41,492 nt of DNA from Dehalococcoidia bacterium (GCA_009838465.1 VXRN01000071.1:1-41492); one strand, 5' to 3'. Counted from the stretch's first letter, positions 8,220 to 17,070 are shown. Notes: a model not told the origin generated them from the letters alone. Translations and numbers: made by a program.

Positions 8220-8642
8220 ATGCTTAGCGCCAATGTCAAGGAATTTGTGTCCGACAATCATCAGGCCGTGCTGACGACGTTCAGGAAGAATGGCGCTGCT
8301 CAGATGAGCATCGTAACCGTCGGGGCGTATGGGGACGGAGTGGGGTTCACGACCACTGAGGACAGGGCAAAGCTCCACAATCTGGTTCGAGACTCTCGAT
8401 GTTCGTTGTTGGTATCCAAGAGCGACTGGTGGGGTTACGTTGTTCTGGAGGGGCGGGCCAAAGTTCTGCGACGTGGAGAGTCAGATGATGACGAACTGCG
8501 TGACGCGCTGAGAGGGATATACCGCGCTGCCTCCGGGCAGGAACACCCGGACTGGGAGGAATACGACCGGGCGATGGTCGAGGATCGCAGGGCTGCCATC
8601 ATCGTGGTTCCTGACCACGTGTATGGGACTACTGCCGTATAA
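8220..8642 (+). CDS. PPOX-class (pyridoxamine-phosphate-oxidase-like) F420/FMN-dependent protein
   Basis: A 140-residue split-barrel flavin- or F420-binding protein. The N-terminus (NVKEFVSDNHQAVLTTFRKNG) is the usual entry to the barrel, GVGFTTTEDRAKLHNLVRDSR matches the cofactor-binding stretch seen in the TIGR03618-type F420-dependent group, and VVLEGRAKVLRRG is the following strand pair. Length and order fit the family. A GGGGGAGAAG site precedes the ATG. It probably reduces a small organic substrate. An LLM-class oxidoreductase elsewhere in the window (20076-20969) could use the same cofactor, but no F420 biosynthesis genes are present here. Confidence 0.8.
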   Translation: MLSANVKEFVSDNHQAVLTTFRKNGAAQMSIVTVGAYGDGVGFTTTEDRAKLHNLVRDSRCSLLVSKSDWWGYVVLEGRAKVLRRGESDDDELRDALRGIYRAASGQEHPDWEEYDRAMVEDRRAAIIVVPDHVYGTTAV

Positions 8643-8677
8643 CCCCACATTCCCAACTCACCAGGAGAGACCGCACT

Positions 8678-10141
8678 ATGCCGGACCAGCCGAACATCCT
8701 TGTAATCATGTCGGACGAACACGGGCCAATGTGGTCGAGCGCGTATGGGCACCCTTTCGTGCAGACTCCGAACATGGAGCGAATCGCAGAATCGGGCGCG
8801 ACGTTCGATGCGGCGTACTGCAACTCGCCTCTGTGCGTACCGTCTCGCCTGTCGTTTATGACCGGTCGCTACGTGTCGAATTGCGAGGGTTGGGACAACG
8901 CGAAGCCGCTGCCGTCGGATGTTCCGACGTGGCCGTATATGCTGCGATCCCTAGGATACGACAGCGCTCTCTCAGGGAAGATGCACCTGATAGGCCCGGA
9001 CAGGCTTCATGGATTCCAGTCCCAGCTTGCTTACGACCCGCACGGGGGCGGTAGCGCGGAGGACGAGACGGCAAGGCGTCTGGGTCTGTCCACCGGGGGA
9101 AGACATCCGATCTATCTTTGGGAAGACGGGATACCGACCACCGACGAACCCTGGCCGAGCGTGAAGGAAGCGAGGGCGGGCAGCGGCCCGATGATCGAAG
9201 CGGACGACGCGATAGAGGCGGAGGCGCTGCGCTATCTGAGGGATCCGGCTCGGCTTGAACGCCCGTGGGCGCTTTGCGTCGGGTTCGTCGCTCCCCACTT
9301 TCCGTTCATCGTGCCTGAGCCGTACTTCTCGATGTACTATCCCGAACACGCTGATCTGCCGTCCAATCCGCCGGGACACATCGAGAATCTGCCTGCCGCG
9401 GCCCGCAGGCTTCGGCAGTCGTTCAATTTCGATGGATACACGGAAGGGGAGATAAGAAAGGCCAGGGCGGCCTATTACGGACTGATAACCTACCTGGACG
9501 ACAAGATCGGGCGGCTGCTGGACACGCTCGACGATCTCGGTATGGAGGAGAACACTGTGATCGTGCATTCGTCGGACCATGGCGAGTCGCTCGGGGAACA
9601 TGGCCTATGGCGCAAGATGAACTTCTACGAACACTCGGCAAGGGTCCCTCTCCAGATTGCATGGCCTGGCGTGATACGGGGCGGCCAGCGGTTCGGTGGG
9701 GCCGTCTCACTGGTGGATGCTACGGCCACTATCCTGGATATGGCGGGGATGGATGAGGAATCGGCCTCTATCATGAGTATGGATGGAGTGTCGCTTCTGC
9801 CACAGATGACAGGCGGCGCGAGCGTGGAGCGGGACGAGGCTTTCTCGGAACATCTGGCGCACGGTACGGACCGTCCAAGGGCCATGGCGCGCGAAGGCAA
9901 CTGGAAATTGTGTTACAGCCACGGCGATCCGCCGGACATCGAGCTATATAATCTGGATACCGATCCCGGGGAATTCGACAATCTGGCCTCGGATGCTGAA
10001 TACGACCCGGTACGCGAGCGGCTTATGGCCAAGGTGATGGATGTGTGGGGTGATGCGGATGAACTTGAACTCAGAATAAAGGTCAGCCAACGCTCGCGCC
10101 TGATGATCCGCGATGTACTTGGCGAAGAGGCTATCTTCTAG
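8678..10141 (+). CDS. sulfatase (formylglycine-dependent, choline-sulfatase-like)
   Basis: A 487-residue type I sulfatase. The nucleophile motif C-V-P-S-R (residues 53-57), followed by TGR, is the site where Cys53 is converted to formylglycine. Metal-binding residues are Asp13-Glu14 near the N-terminus and the later HSSDHGESLGEHG. The SGKMHLIGPDRLHGF segment closely recalls choline-O-sulfatase, so a small sulfated organic compound is a reasonable substrate; a polysaccharide sulfate ester remains possible. There is no signal peptide, which also favours a cytoplasmic small-molecule substrate. AGGAGA lies upstream of the ATG. No formylglycine-generating enzyme is in the window. It is followed by an EamA transporter after 47 bases. 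Confidence 0.92.
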   Translation: MPDQPNILVIMSDEHGPMWSSAYGHPFVQTPNMERIAESGATFDAAYCNSPLCVPSRLSFMTGRYVSNCEGWDNAKPLPSDVPTWPYMLRSLGYDSALSGKMHLIGPDRLHGFQSQLAYDPHGGGSAEDETARRLGLSTGGRHPIYLWEDGIPTTDEPWPSVKEARAGSGPMIEADDAIEAEALRYLRDPARLERPWALCVGFVAPHFPFIVPEPYFSMYYPEHADLPSNPPGHIENLPAAARRLRQSFNFDGYTEGEIRKARAAYYGLITYLDDKIGRLLDTLDDLGMEENTVIVHSSDHGESLGEHGLWRKMNFYEHSARVPLQIAWPGVIRGGQRFGGAVSLVDATATILDMAGMDEESASIMSMDGVSLLPQMTGGASVERDEAFSEHLAHGTDRPRAMAREGNWKLCYSHGDPPDIELYNLDTDPGEFDNLASDAEYDPVRERLMAKVMDVWGDADELELRIKVSQRSRLMIRDVLGEEAIF

Positions 10142-10188
10142 GCAGTGGATATGCTCACGGACCACATTGCCGTAAAAGTGTTGCTCAG

Positions 10189-11097
10189 ATGAGTTGGGTG
10201 TTTCTGGCCTTGGGCAGTGCGCTGGCCTTCGCGGTCGTGTCTGCGCTGGACAAGATCCTCATTCAGAGATTCGTGCCCAACCCGAGGGCATTCATCGTTC
10301 TGGTTGGGCTGATCCAGTTTGGATTGGCAGCCATCGTTTTGCCTTTCGCAAAATTCAGCGGGTACGGCCTGGACACCGCGCTGATCTCCTGCGCCTCCGG
10401 CTTTCTTGCAGGGATATATCTGGTCCTGATGTTCTGGGTAATGCGGATGCAGGACGTATCCAGGGTAGTCCCGATTACTTCGACTCACCCTATCTTCGTG
10501 GCGATACTCGCGCAGGTGTTCCTGGGCGAGATCATCGGTGCTCTGGCCTGGGTTGGGATACTAATTACGGTCGGTGGGGCAGCGCTCATGTCCTTTGGGC
10601 CAACGACGCGTCAGTCCGAGCGAGAACAGAGACAATGGGTCCCCTTCGCGCTTTTGATGGTGTCCAGCCTTGCCTTCGGCCTCAGCCAGTATCTGACCAA
10701 GGTGGTGGCTGATGATATAGACGTCTGGTCCATGTTTGTGTGGCGCGGATTAGGGCTGGGCATAGCGTGCGTCGGAATAATGGTCCGCAGGAGTATGTTC
10801 CCTGACCTTGTGAGGGCGATTCGCGACCCCGTGTCTATCAGCCTTGCGGTTTTCACCGAGGGGCTGCTGGTGCTGGTCGCGGTCATATTGCAGCTGCTGG
10901 CGATCTACTCCGGCCCGGTGTCGCTGGCCGTGACGGTCATGGCCATCAGGCCGTTGTTCGTCTTCATCCTGGGAATACTGCTCAGCCTGGGAGTGTCCAG
11001 GGTTCTGGACGAACCCCTGGAGGGCCGGATTCTGGCTACGAAGATGGCCGCGATTGGGATGACGGTCGGTGGAATCATTGCGGTGACGCTCGCCTAA
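10189..11097 (+). CDS. EamA/DMT-superfamily membrane transporter
   Basis: A 302-residue inner-membrane protein with about ten hydrophobic helices arranged as two repeated EamA halves of five helices each, ending with a final helix ITVGGAA-like motif in the first half and MTVGGIIAVTLA in the second. The helix containing VVPITSTHPIFVAILAQVFLGE is typical of the drug/metabolite transporter superfamily. These proteins export or import small metabolites; the substrate cannot be predicted. No strong ribosome site precedes the ATG. Its place behind the sulfatase suggests it could move that enzyme's substrate or product. Confidence 0.88.
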   Translation: MSWVFLALGSALAFAVVSALDKILIQRFVPNPRAFIVLVGLIQFGLAAIVLPFAKFSGYGLDTALISCASGFLAGIYLVLMFWVMRMQDVSRVVPITSTHPIFVAILAQVFLGEIIGALAWVGILITVGGAALMSFGPTTRQSEREQRQWVPFALLMVSSLAFGLSQYLTKVVADDIDVWSMFVWRGLGLGIACVGIMVRRSMFPDLVRAIRDPVSISLAVFTEGLLVLVAVILQLLAIYSGPVSLAVTVMAIRPLFVFILGILLSLGVSRVLDEPLEGRILATKMAAIGMTVGGIIAVTLA

Positions 11098-11113
11098 GTA
11101 TTTTGCGAGAGCG

Positions 11114-11142
11114 TTGACATAAGCGAAGACTTAGCCTACACT
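11114..11142 (+). promoter_or_regulatory. sigma70-type promoter upstream of a small membrane protein
   Basis: TTGACA at 11114-11119 and TACACT at 11137-11142 are separated by exactly 17 bases, a near-consensus promoter. Transcription would begin near 11149 and give a leader of roughly 135 bases before the ATG at 11285. The leader contains ACCGT...ACGGT, able to form a short hairpin. Confidence 0.6.
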
Positions 11143-11284
11143 TAGTCATGCTTTAAGTGTGCTGTAAACATACCGTTCAGCATATCCTGACGGTTTCGCT
11201 GATGACACATGAATTCTTGGAATTCGGACATACTCACCGGCAGTATCGGGACGCAGATAACGAGAGGTTTCAGGGAGTTCGGGA

Positions 11285-11503
11285 ATGCAGACAGCGGTAT
11301 CCGATCCCAAACTCAGATCCGGGTCAGACGAGCAAATTGACGAGTCATTAACCTCGCCACGGGTCAGTTCACGCGCTGCCCTTCAGCCTGCTTTCACCCA
11401 CAAGAGGGGCAGGAAGCGCCTTGACCTGCCTTGGAAATTGAAACTCGCCGTCGCCGTTTCGGTCAGTGCCCTGGTCGCAGTATCGCTCTTGATACAGGCC
11501 TGA
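11285..11503 (+). CDS. small tail-anchored membrane protein, unknown
   Basis: A 72-residue product of unknown family. The first 50 residues are polar and end with a very basic stretch (HKRGRKRLDLPWKLK). The last 20 are a single hydrophobic helix (LAVAVSVSALVAVSLLIQA), so the protein should be anchored by its tail with the basic part in the cytoplasm. A GGGAG site precedes the ATG by about 7 bases, and a near-consensus promoter lies 140 bases upstream. Its stop is 8 bases from the stop of the convergent Fur-family gene. No function can be assigned; the promoter and membrane helix argue against a chance frame. Confidence 0.5.
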   Translation: MQTAVSDPKLRSGSDEQIDESLTSPRVSSRAALQPAFTHKRGRKRLDLPWKLKLAVAVSVSALVAVSLLIQA

Positions 11504-11511
11504 TACGACAG

Positions 11512-11958
11512 TTACCTGGTCTCCTCGCATTCGCCGCATAAGGTGAATATCTCGATTCTGTGCCCTATTATGTCACCCGGGAGTTCGCGCTCCAGCGCCC
11601 TGAGCAGTCGTTCTATGGTGGCGTGCCTGAATTCGCCGATTCTGAAGCACTTGACGCAGATCGTGTGGTGGTGGTGGTGGACAAGAGCGGCGCTGTACAT
11701 TGGCGTACCGTCGGGCAAAGTGAGCTTGCATATTACGTCCGCATCGAGCAACAGTTTGATTGTGCGAAAGACGGTGGCTCTACCTACGCCGGGTAGCTCG
11801 TCGCAGATATCGTCGGCTTTGAACCCGCCTTTCTTCCGACTGAGCCGGTCTATAACGCTCAACCTCGGCTTGGTGATCCTGTGCCCACCGTCTTCGAGGG
11901 CGGCGAGAAGGTCGGGTCGAATGATCGGTCTTTGGGCGGACTCTGCGTTGGTTGTCAT
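11512..11958 (-). CDS. Fur-family metalloregulator
   Basis: A 148-residue ferric/zinc uptake regulator homologue. The N-terminal winged helix includes the recognition-helix region GRATVFRTIKLLL (residues 59-71). The dimerisation domain has five consecutive histidines (His94-98), then Cys101-x2-Cys104 and Cys141-x2-Cys144, the structural zinc site. Family members respond to iron, zinc, manganese or peroxide; sequence alone does not say which. A Zur role is attractive because a zinc-uptake operon with a palindromic operator-like site lies at 33620-37815 in this window, while no iron transporter is present. It is convergent with the small membrane protein gene. Confidence 0.9.
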   Translation of the reverse strand: MTTNAESAQRPIIRPDLLAALEDGGHRITKPRLSVIDRLSRKKGGFKADDICDELPGVGRATVFRTIKLLLDADVICKLTLPDGTPMYSAALVHHHHHTICVKCFRIGEFRHATIERLLRALERELPGDIIGHRIEIFTLCGECEETR

Positions 11959-12043
11959 CTTACGTGCTCACTCGCTGAGATAGCCACTCTTTTCTATGAG
12001 GATCAGCGACTTGGAAGTTGTATTGTGCGACCTAGATGGAATA

Positions 12044-12072
12044 AAGCTACCAACTACGGGGCCATTCGTCAA
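12044..12072 (-). promoter_or_regulatory. possible promoter of the Fur-family gene
   Basis: On the minus strand TTGACG (12072-12067) is followed after 17 bases by TAGCTT (12049-12044). The -35 box is good and the -10 box poor. The leader to the Fur start would be about 80 bases. Confidence 0.3.
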
Positions 12073-12132
12073 TGAAGCGTCCGTATTTTTCTGATACAGT
12101 GCCCTTCAGAATCAACAAGAGGAGAATGAGTG

Positions 12133-12810
12133 ATGAGACTGGTAATCGCCGGATGCGAGTATTCCGGCACCTCGACCCTGACATTCGCAATAGATGACTG
12201 GATGCACGAGACAATCGGAGTCAGGTTTCCACTTATTCACGACCACTGGAAGCTGCCCGATACGTCGGGACATCCCCAGGCGGACATGACCGAGGACGAA
12301 AGACGGCAGGTCCTTGCCCTTAGCTCTGAATTGAAGGAGATGACACAGCGACACAGCCTGTATTATCACGTTCAGGCCAACTCGTGGAATGGGCCGGACT
12401 GGATGTCAATAGGTCTGCATATAGACGATGGTGTTTATGGTCCGATGTATTATGGCTATGGCGACGACGGTAAGCCGCATGATCGCAAGGTTGTGGGACA
12501 GCAGGTAGAAAGCTCGGTCCTCAGGTTCGCGCCGGACGTAATACTGGTTCACGTCAAGGCGTCTGAGGATGTGATCAAGAGGCGCATGGAAGAGAACCCC
12601 CATCCCAACAGCCCGGTGAAAGCGGAGGACATTTCAGAGTTACTCAGAAGGTACGAGGACGCGTGCGAGCGATCTCTTTTCAGGCATAAGATTACTCTGG
12701 ACACGAGCGAGTCGTCGGTGGAAGAGTCAGTTGCGGAATTCGCCAAGAAAGTCGAGCCGTTCCTTACCGAGGCCGACAGGTCGAGGATCCTGACTCACAG
12801 GATCTGGTAG
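12133..12810 (+). CDS. P-loop NTPase-like protein lacking the Walker A lysine
   Basis: A 225-residue protein with a nucleoside/adenylate-kinase-like outline. It has a phosphate-binding-type loop at the N-terminus (G7-C-E-Y-S-G12-T13-S14-T15), a strand VILVHVKASEDVIKRRM typical of the region before the kinase lid, and an ITLDTSESSVEESV ending typical of such kinases. The usual Walker A lysine is Thr13, so ordinary ATP binding is doubtful. The ATG at 12133 is preferred to the GTG at 12130 because GAGGAG at 12119-12124 is 8 bases upstream. The middle is rich in Tyr, Trp, His and Asp, suggesting its own substrate pocket. The gene stands alone between the Fur gene and nadE. Confidence 0.6.
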   Translation: MRLVIAGCEYSGTSTLTFAIDDWMHETIGVRFPLIHDHWKLPDTSGHPQADMTEDERRQVLALSSELKEMTQRHSLYYHVQANSWNGPDWMSIGLHIDDGVYGPMYYGYGDDGKPHDRKVVGQQVESSVLRFAPDVILVHVKASEDVIKRRMEENPHPNSPVKAEDISELLRRYEDACERSLFRHKITLDTSESSVEESVAEFAKKVEPFLTEADRSRILTHRIW

Positions 12811-12875
12811 GGAAGAGTGGCTGAGAGGACAGGTATAGGAAATGTCCTCGCTTGGATTTGGGATTTCACCCCCAT

Positions 12876-12894
12876 CCCCGTATCGAGTACGGGG
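12876..12894. repeat. intergenic hairpin repeat (CCCCGTA stem)
   Basis: CCCCGTA and TACGGGG form a 7-bp perfect stem around TCGAG. It lies between the P-loop gene and the convergent nadE, flanked by C-rich text similar to the other intergenic hairpins here (20020-20042, 33435-33457). It could help terminate either gene or be a dispersed repeat. Confidence 0.45.
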
Positions 12895-12943
12895 CAGGCC
12901 TAGTCATTCCCCGTCGAGGGTGGAAGGGACCTTAGTTCGACGA

Positions 12944-14692
12944 TCAGTACGAGCGCCAGCGGTTTGCGATGGGCATACGCCGGTCGCGACCGAAGTTCCG
13001 AGGGGTGATCTTGATGCCCGGGGCGGCCTGCCTGCGCTTATACTCGGAGCGGTCAACCAGTCCTATGACCTGCTTCACCAATGCGGCGTCATTGCCCATA
13101 GCGATTATTTCGTCGAAGCTCATGTCGTCCTCGACATAGGCTTTGAGGATTGGGTCCAGTTCCTCGTATGGCGGCAGACTGTCCTGGTCGAGCTGGTCGG
13201 GACGGAGTTCGGCGCTTGGTGGCTTGTCTATAACGGCCTGCGGGATAATGTCAGTCCCGGCCCTGGAGTTTCTGAACCTGGCCAAGTCGTAGCATATGAC
13301 CTTGGGCACGTCCTTGATGACCGCGAATCCGCCGGACATGTCGCCGTAGATGGTGGCATAGCCTGTGGCCATTTCGCTCTTGTTGCCCGTTGTGAGAACA
13401 AGCCAACCGAACTTGTTTGAGAGGGCCATTATCAGGTTGCCGCGTATTCTGGACTGGATATTCTCCTCGGCTACGCCCCAGTCGGTGCCTTCGAACTGGG
13501 GCGCGAGGGATTTCATGATAGAGCCGAAGGTCTGCTCTATCGGAATGGTCCACAGTTCAATTCCGAGGTTGTCGGCCAGCAGCTTTGCGTCAACGATACT
13601 GCCATCTGACGAGAACTCGGACGGCATGGATACGCCAACCACGTTGTCGCTGCCGAGCGCGTCCACGCCTATCGCTGCAACCAGGCTGGAGTCTATTCCG
13701 CCCGACAACGCTATGAGCGCCTTGCTGCTATACCCACACTTTCTCACGTAGTCTCGAGTTCCCAGTACAAGGGCCTCGTATATCTCCTCCACGCCGTCAT
13801 AGACTTTCCCAAAACTCCCGGTCGCGGCCTCATCCGCCGGTCGGTGAGTGTCGTCCCATTCCGAAACACGGACCAGCTTGGGACTTCCGACGTCTTTCAG
13901 AGATTCGGGGTCCTCTTTGCGCGGTCTGGGTTCGCGCAGACGAGACCGGAAGACGGACTGCACGTCAAGGTCTGCGATAAGCAAGTCCTCCACGAACTGC
14001 CGGGATGAGGCCACTGTCTCTCCCAGAGGATCCAGGACCATGCTTGCGCCATCGAATACAAGCTCATCCTGGCCGCCAACCATGTTCACGTATGCGAGGA
14101 AGAGTTCGTTGTCCGCCGCTCGCGTAGCCAGCATCTTTTCTCTGAAGCTGCGCTTGCCCGCGTGAAATGGGGACCCATTGATGTTGACGATGACCTCGGC
14201 GCCCGCGGCGCGCTGGACGACGGTGGGTCCAACCGGATACCAGATGTCCTCACAGATGTTGACGCCGACGAACGTGCCGTTGATCAAGTAAACCGGGCAT
14301 GTTTCTCCCGCGCGAAAGTAGCGGTCCTCGTCGAAGACACCATAGTTGGGCAGGAACATCTTGTGATAGGCGTCTATGAGCCGACCGTCGTATGCGATGG
14401 CCGCCGCGTTGTACACTTCAGCGTCTGCCGCGTCTGCGAAGCCTACGATGACTGCGATCCCCTCGGAATGTGCAACGACGCTTTCCATGAAGCGGCGATT
14501 TTCTTCCAGGAACTGTGGCTTTAGAAGCAGGTCCTCGGGAGGGTAGCCTGGTATAGCGAGTTCGGGGAAAGCGATCAGATCGGCCTGGGACTCTCTTGCC
14601 CGCTCGATGTATTCGATGACCTTTCGACTATTGCCTTCGAGGTCACCAACTGTGGGGTTTATCTGTGCAAGCGCGATTCTGAAATTACGCAT
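12944..14692 (-). CDS. nadE: glutamine-dependent NAD+ synthetase
   Basis: A 582-residue two-domain enzyme that amidates nicotinic acid adenine dinucleotide to NAD+, with ammonia drawn from glutamine. The N-terminal nitrilase-type glutaminase has its catalytic triad Glu44 (FPELAIPGYPPEDL), Lys111 (KMFLPNYGVFDE) and Cys147 (NICEDIW). The C-terminal synthetase carries the PP-loop SGGIDSS at 330-336 and the downstream GNKSEMATGYATIYGDMSGG segment. Length and order are normal for the bacterial two-domain form. It follows the SIS gene by 23 bases and is the last gene of a minus-strand operon. It is probably essential. Confidence 0.96.
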   Translation of the reverse strand: MRNFRIALAQINPTVGDLEGNSRKVIEYIERARESQADLIAFPELAIPGYPPEDLLLKPQFLEENRRFMESVVAHSEGIAVIVGFADAADAEVYNAAAIAYDGRLIDAYHKMFLPNYGVFDEDRYFRAGETCPVYLINGTFVGVNICEDIWYPVGPTVVQRAAGAEVIVNINGSPFHAGKRSFREKMLATRAADNELFLAYVNMVGGQDELVFDGASMVLDPLGETVASSRQFVEDLLIADLDVQSVFRSRLREPRPRKEDPESLKDVGSPKLVRVSEWDDTHRPADEAATGSFGKVYDGVEEIYEALVLGTRDYVRKCGYSSKALIALSGGIDSSLVAAIGVDALGSDNVVGVSMPSEFSSDGSIVDAKLLADNLGIELWTIPIEQTFGSIMKSLAPQFEGTDWGVAEENIQSRIRGNLIMALSNKFGWLVLTTGNKSEMATGYATIYGDMSGGFAVIKDVPKVICYDLARFRNSRAGTDIIPQAVIDKPPSAELRPDQLDQDSLPPYEELDPILKAYVEDDMSFDEIIAMGNDAALVKQVIGLVDRSEYKRRQAAPGIKITPRNFGRDRRMPIANRWRSY

Positions 14693-14715
14693 TGTTCCGG
14701 CGCATGTGAATGTCG

Positions 14716-15795
14716 CTAAAGCGTATAGTGGCGGCGAGCGGCTACGTGCCTGGGATCATTGAGTCTGAAGACATCGGGGTTGCATTTGAGTTCCAGAGCC
14801 AGCCAGTAGGTAAGCAGTTGCAGGGGCGCTAGGTAAACAATCGGCGAATAGATTCCGGGGCACTCGGGTACGCTGATGACGGTGTCAACGAGATTGGCCC
14901 TGTCGGAGTCGCCTTTCTGCAATACTGCTGCCGTTCGCGCTCGGACCTCAGTGGCAGCCCTCATAATGTCGAGTACCCTGTCTTCCGGATCATCTGACGG
15001 GGGCGCGATGAAAGTTACCAGACACCCTTCGTCGGTGGAGACGAACGGGCCGTGCAGGTACTGTTCAAGGTGAAGTCCCTCGGTAGTGGTGTAGTTGGCT
15101 TCCTTCATCTTGAGGGCGGCTTCGTATGCGGTGGATGCGTCTGTACCTGTACCCACGAAGTAGAAGCGCTGAACGTCTGTGGAGGACGCTGCCCAGTCCC
15201 TTACCGCGTCTTCCGTGGAGATTGCGCCCTGAACGGCATCCGGTAGGCCGGAGAGGGACTTAGCGGGGTCTTTGCCGGACAATGCGACAGCAAGCATGGT
15301 GAGGGCAGTCAGCGCGGACGTATGGCTGATCGTGAAAGCCGATGAAGGGTCCGGCTCGGATGTTTCCACGACCACGTTCGCGAGATCGCGGCGAGCATCG
15401 GAGCCTATACCGGTCAGCAGAGCAGTGGCCGCCCCTGATCTGTGCGCAAGTTCCAAGGCGCGGGCCGAGTAGGTCTTGGTGCCCCGGTGGCTGAGAACTA
15501 TGACGATGTCATCCTCGGCAAGAGGCGGTGGGCGGTCGCAGAACTCATAGGAGTTCCATGCGCGCGCTTCGTGCCTCCCGGCGTGATTTCTGAGGAGGTC
15601 TTCGCCAATCAGGGCAGCGTGCCAGGATGTGCCAATACCGACGATATGCACCCTGGTGGCTCGCTGTACCAGTTCGGCTAGGTCACCGATATTGTTACGT
15701 TCTTCAGAGATCACGCGCGCTATCGCCTGCGGCTGACCCGTGATCGCGTCGTGCATATGGTAGGGGTGAGATGCCCGTTCCGGTGAAAGTGTCAT
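14716..15795 (-). CDS. SIS-domain protein (GlmS isomerase-domain-like)
   Basis: A 359-residue protein with two sugar isomerase (SIS) domains, resembling the C-terminal isomerase half of glucosamine-6-phosphate synthase but lacking the glutaminase domain. The first domain has VHIVGIGTSWHAALIGEDL and the phosphate-binding VIVLSHRGTKT (near residues 100-110). The second has FYFVGTGTDASTAYEAALKMKEA, and the chain passes through GLHLEQYLHGPF, as in GlmS-type enzymes. It probably isomerises or deaminates an amino-sugar phosphate. Its ATG overlaps the aminotransferase stop by 4 bases (ATGA), so translation is coupled to it. Confidence 0.85.
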   Translation of the reverse strand: MTLSPERASHPYHMHDAITGQPQAIARVISEERNNIGDLAELVQRATRVHIVGIGTSWHAALIGEDLLRNHAGRHEARAWNSYEFCDRPPPLAEDDIVIVLSHRGTKTYSARALELAHRSGAATALLTGIGSDARRDLANVVVETSEPDPSSAFTISHTSALTALTMLAVALSGKDPAKSLSGLPDAVQGAISTEDAVRDWAASSTDVQRFYFVGTGTDASTAYEAALKMKEANYTTTEGLHLEQYLHGPFVSTDEGCLVTFIAPPSDDPEDRVLDIMRAATEVRARTAAVLQKGDSDRANLVDTVISVPECPGIYSPIVYLAPLQLLTYWLALELKCNPDVFRLNDPRHVAARRHYTL

Positions 15796-16961
15796 GCGGT
15801 GGCCTTCTTAACAAAGTCCTCGATTCGGTCGAGCGCCTTTTCGATGTTCTGAGTGGAGTTGGCAAAAGAGAAGCGCACGAATCCGTCGCCGTACTGTCCG
15901 AACGACTCTCCGGGCAGACAGGCGACCCCCGCTTCAGTCAGCAGGTCGTCGGCAAACCGGCGGCTGCTCAGTCCTGTCTCTTCCACATTGGGAAAGGCGT
16001 AGAACGCGCCTTTTGGCAGCGGACAGCGAATGCCCTTGATGGAATTTAGTCCGTCCACGATGATCGAGCGGCGCTTCTTGAACTCGGCTACCATGGAATA
16101 GACGTCTTCCCTCGATCCGTTGAGGGCTTCCAGCGCGGCTACCTGGGTGAATCCGGCAGTGCAGGAAACGCTGTTGGTCACCAGCCGTGAAATCGGCTCG
16201 ACGAGCTCCAGCGGCATCACGCCGTAGCCAATGCGCCAACCGGTCATCGCGTAGGACTTGGAAAAACCGTCCAGGATGATGGTTCTCTCTCTCATACCTG
16301 GGAAAGAAGATATCGAGTGATGCTCACCTTCATAGAGGAATCCACTATAGATCTCGTCGGACAGGACCGCGATGTCGTTATCCATGGCGAGTTGGGCCAG
16401 GCGTTCAAGGTCGTCTCTGGACATGACGGAGCCGCAGGGATTGTTGGGTGAGTTGACTATCATAAGCTTGGTGCGTTCGCTGATGCTCCGCTCCACCTCG
16501 TCTATGTCAATGTTGAAGTCCCTAGACTCATGAAGCTGCATTGGCGCAGGGACTCCGCCCACGAAGTTGATCATTGACTCGTAGATAGGAAAGCCCGGAT
16601 TCGGGTAGAGTACCTCGTCGCCCTGGTCCACCAGCGCCATGATGAGGAAGAACATAATCGGCTTGCCGCCGGGCGTAACGACGACGTTGTCGCCGGCTAC
16701 GTGAACTCCCCGGGTCTCCCTGATCTCCTGCGCAATCCTGTCCCTGAGATCGGGGAATCCGGGCGAAGGGCCGTAGTGGGTAAAGCCGTCGTCCAGCGCG
16801 CTCTTGCCAGCCTCGACGATATTGGATGGGGAGTCGAAGTCGGGTTCTCCGATTTCGAGGTGCACCACGTCCATGCCCTCGGCTTCGAGCAGGCGGGCCT
16901 TGGCCAGCACCTCAAAGGCCGTCTCGGTACCTAATCTGGTCATTCTCTGCGCCAGTCTCAT
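15792..16961 (-). CDS. PLP-dependent class I/II aminotransferase
   Basis: A 389-residue fold-type I aminotransferase of the AspC/AraT group, which converts amino acids and 2-oxo acids. The PLP-binding lysine is Lys235 in DGFSKSYAMTGWRIGYG. Asn174 in NSPNNPCG and Asp202 in SDEIYS hold the cofactor, and a C-terminal FVRFSF holds the carboxylate-binding Arg. The N-terminal MRLAQRMTRLGTETAFEVLAKA is typical of the aspartate/aromatic type. It is first in the operon aminotransferase-SIS-nadE. A minus-strand TATACT is placed 46-51 bases upstream. Substrate choice is not determinable. Confidence 0.92.
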   Translation of the reverse strand: MRLAQRMTRLGTETAFEVLAKARLLEAEGMDVVHLEIGEPDFDSPSNIVEAGKSALDDGFTHYGPSPGFPDLRDRIAQEIRETRGVHVAGDNVVVTPGGKPIMFFLIMALVDQGDEVLYPNPGFPIYESMINFVGGVPAPMQLHESRDFNIDIDEVERSISERTKLMIVNSPNNPCGSVMSRDDLERLAQLAMDNDIAVLSDEIYSGFLYEGEHHSISSFPGMRERTIILDGFSKSYAMTGWRIGYGVMPLELVEPISRLVTNSVSCTAGFTQVAALEALNGSREDVYSMVAEFKKRRSIIVDGLNSIKGIRCPLPKGAFYAFPNVEETGLSSRRFADDLLTEAGVACLPGESFGQYGDGFVRFSFANSTQNIEKALDRIEDFVKKATA

Positions 16962-17006
16962 CAGGATAATCCCCCTAGAATTGGAGAGTTGGGAAAACTC
17001 CTGAGT

Positions 17007-17012
17007 AGTATA
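17007..17012 (-). promoter_or_regulatory. possible -10 box of the aminotransferase operon
   Basis: TATACT reads on the minus strand at 17012-17007. A TTGTAG 20 bases upstream is a poor -35. It is divergent from, and 21 bases away from, the ispH -10 box. Confidence 0.3.
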
Positions 17013-17030
17013 ACCATCAAACCACGCTTA

Positions 17031-17039
17031 TGCTACAAT
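17031..17039 (+). promoter_or_regulatory. extended -10 promoter of ispH
   Basis: TG at 17031-17032 followed by TACAAT at 17034-17039 forms an extended -10 element 31 bases before the ispH ATG. No good -35 box is seen, as is common for extended -10 promoters. Confidence 0.45.
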
Positions 17040-17070
17040 CCGATGGCAGTGATTCGCAGGGAGGGTGTCA

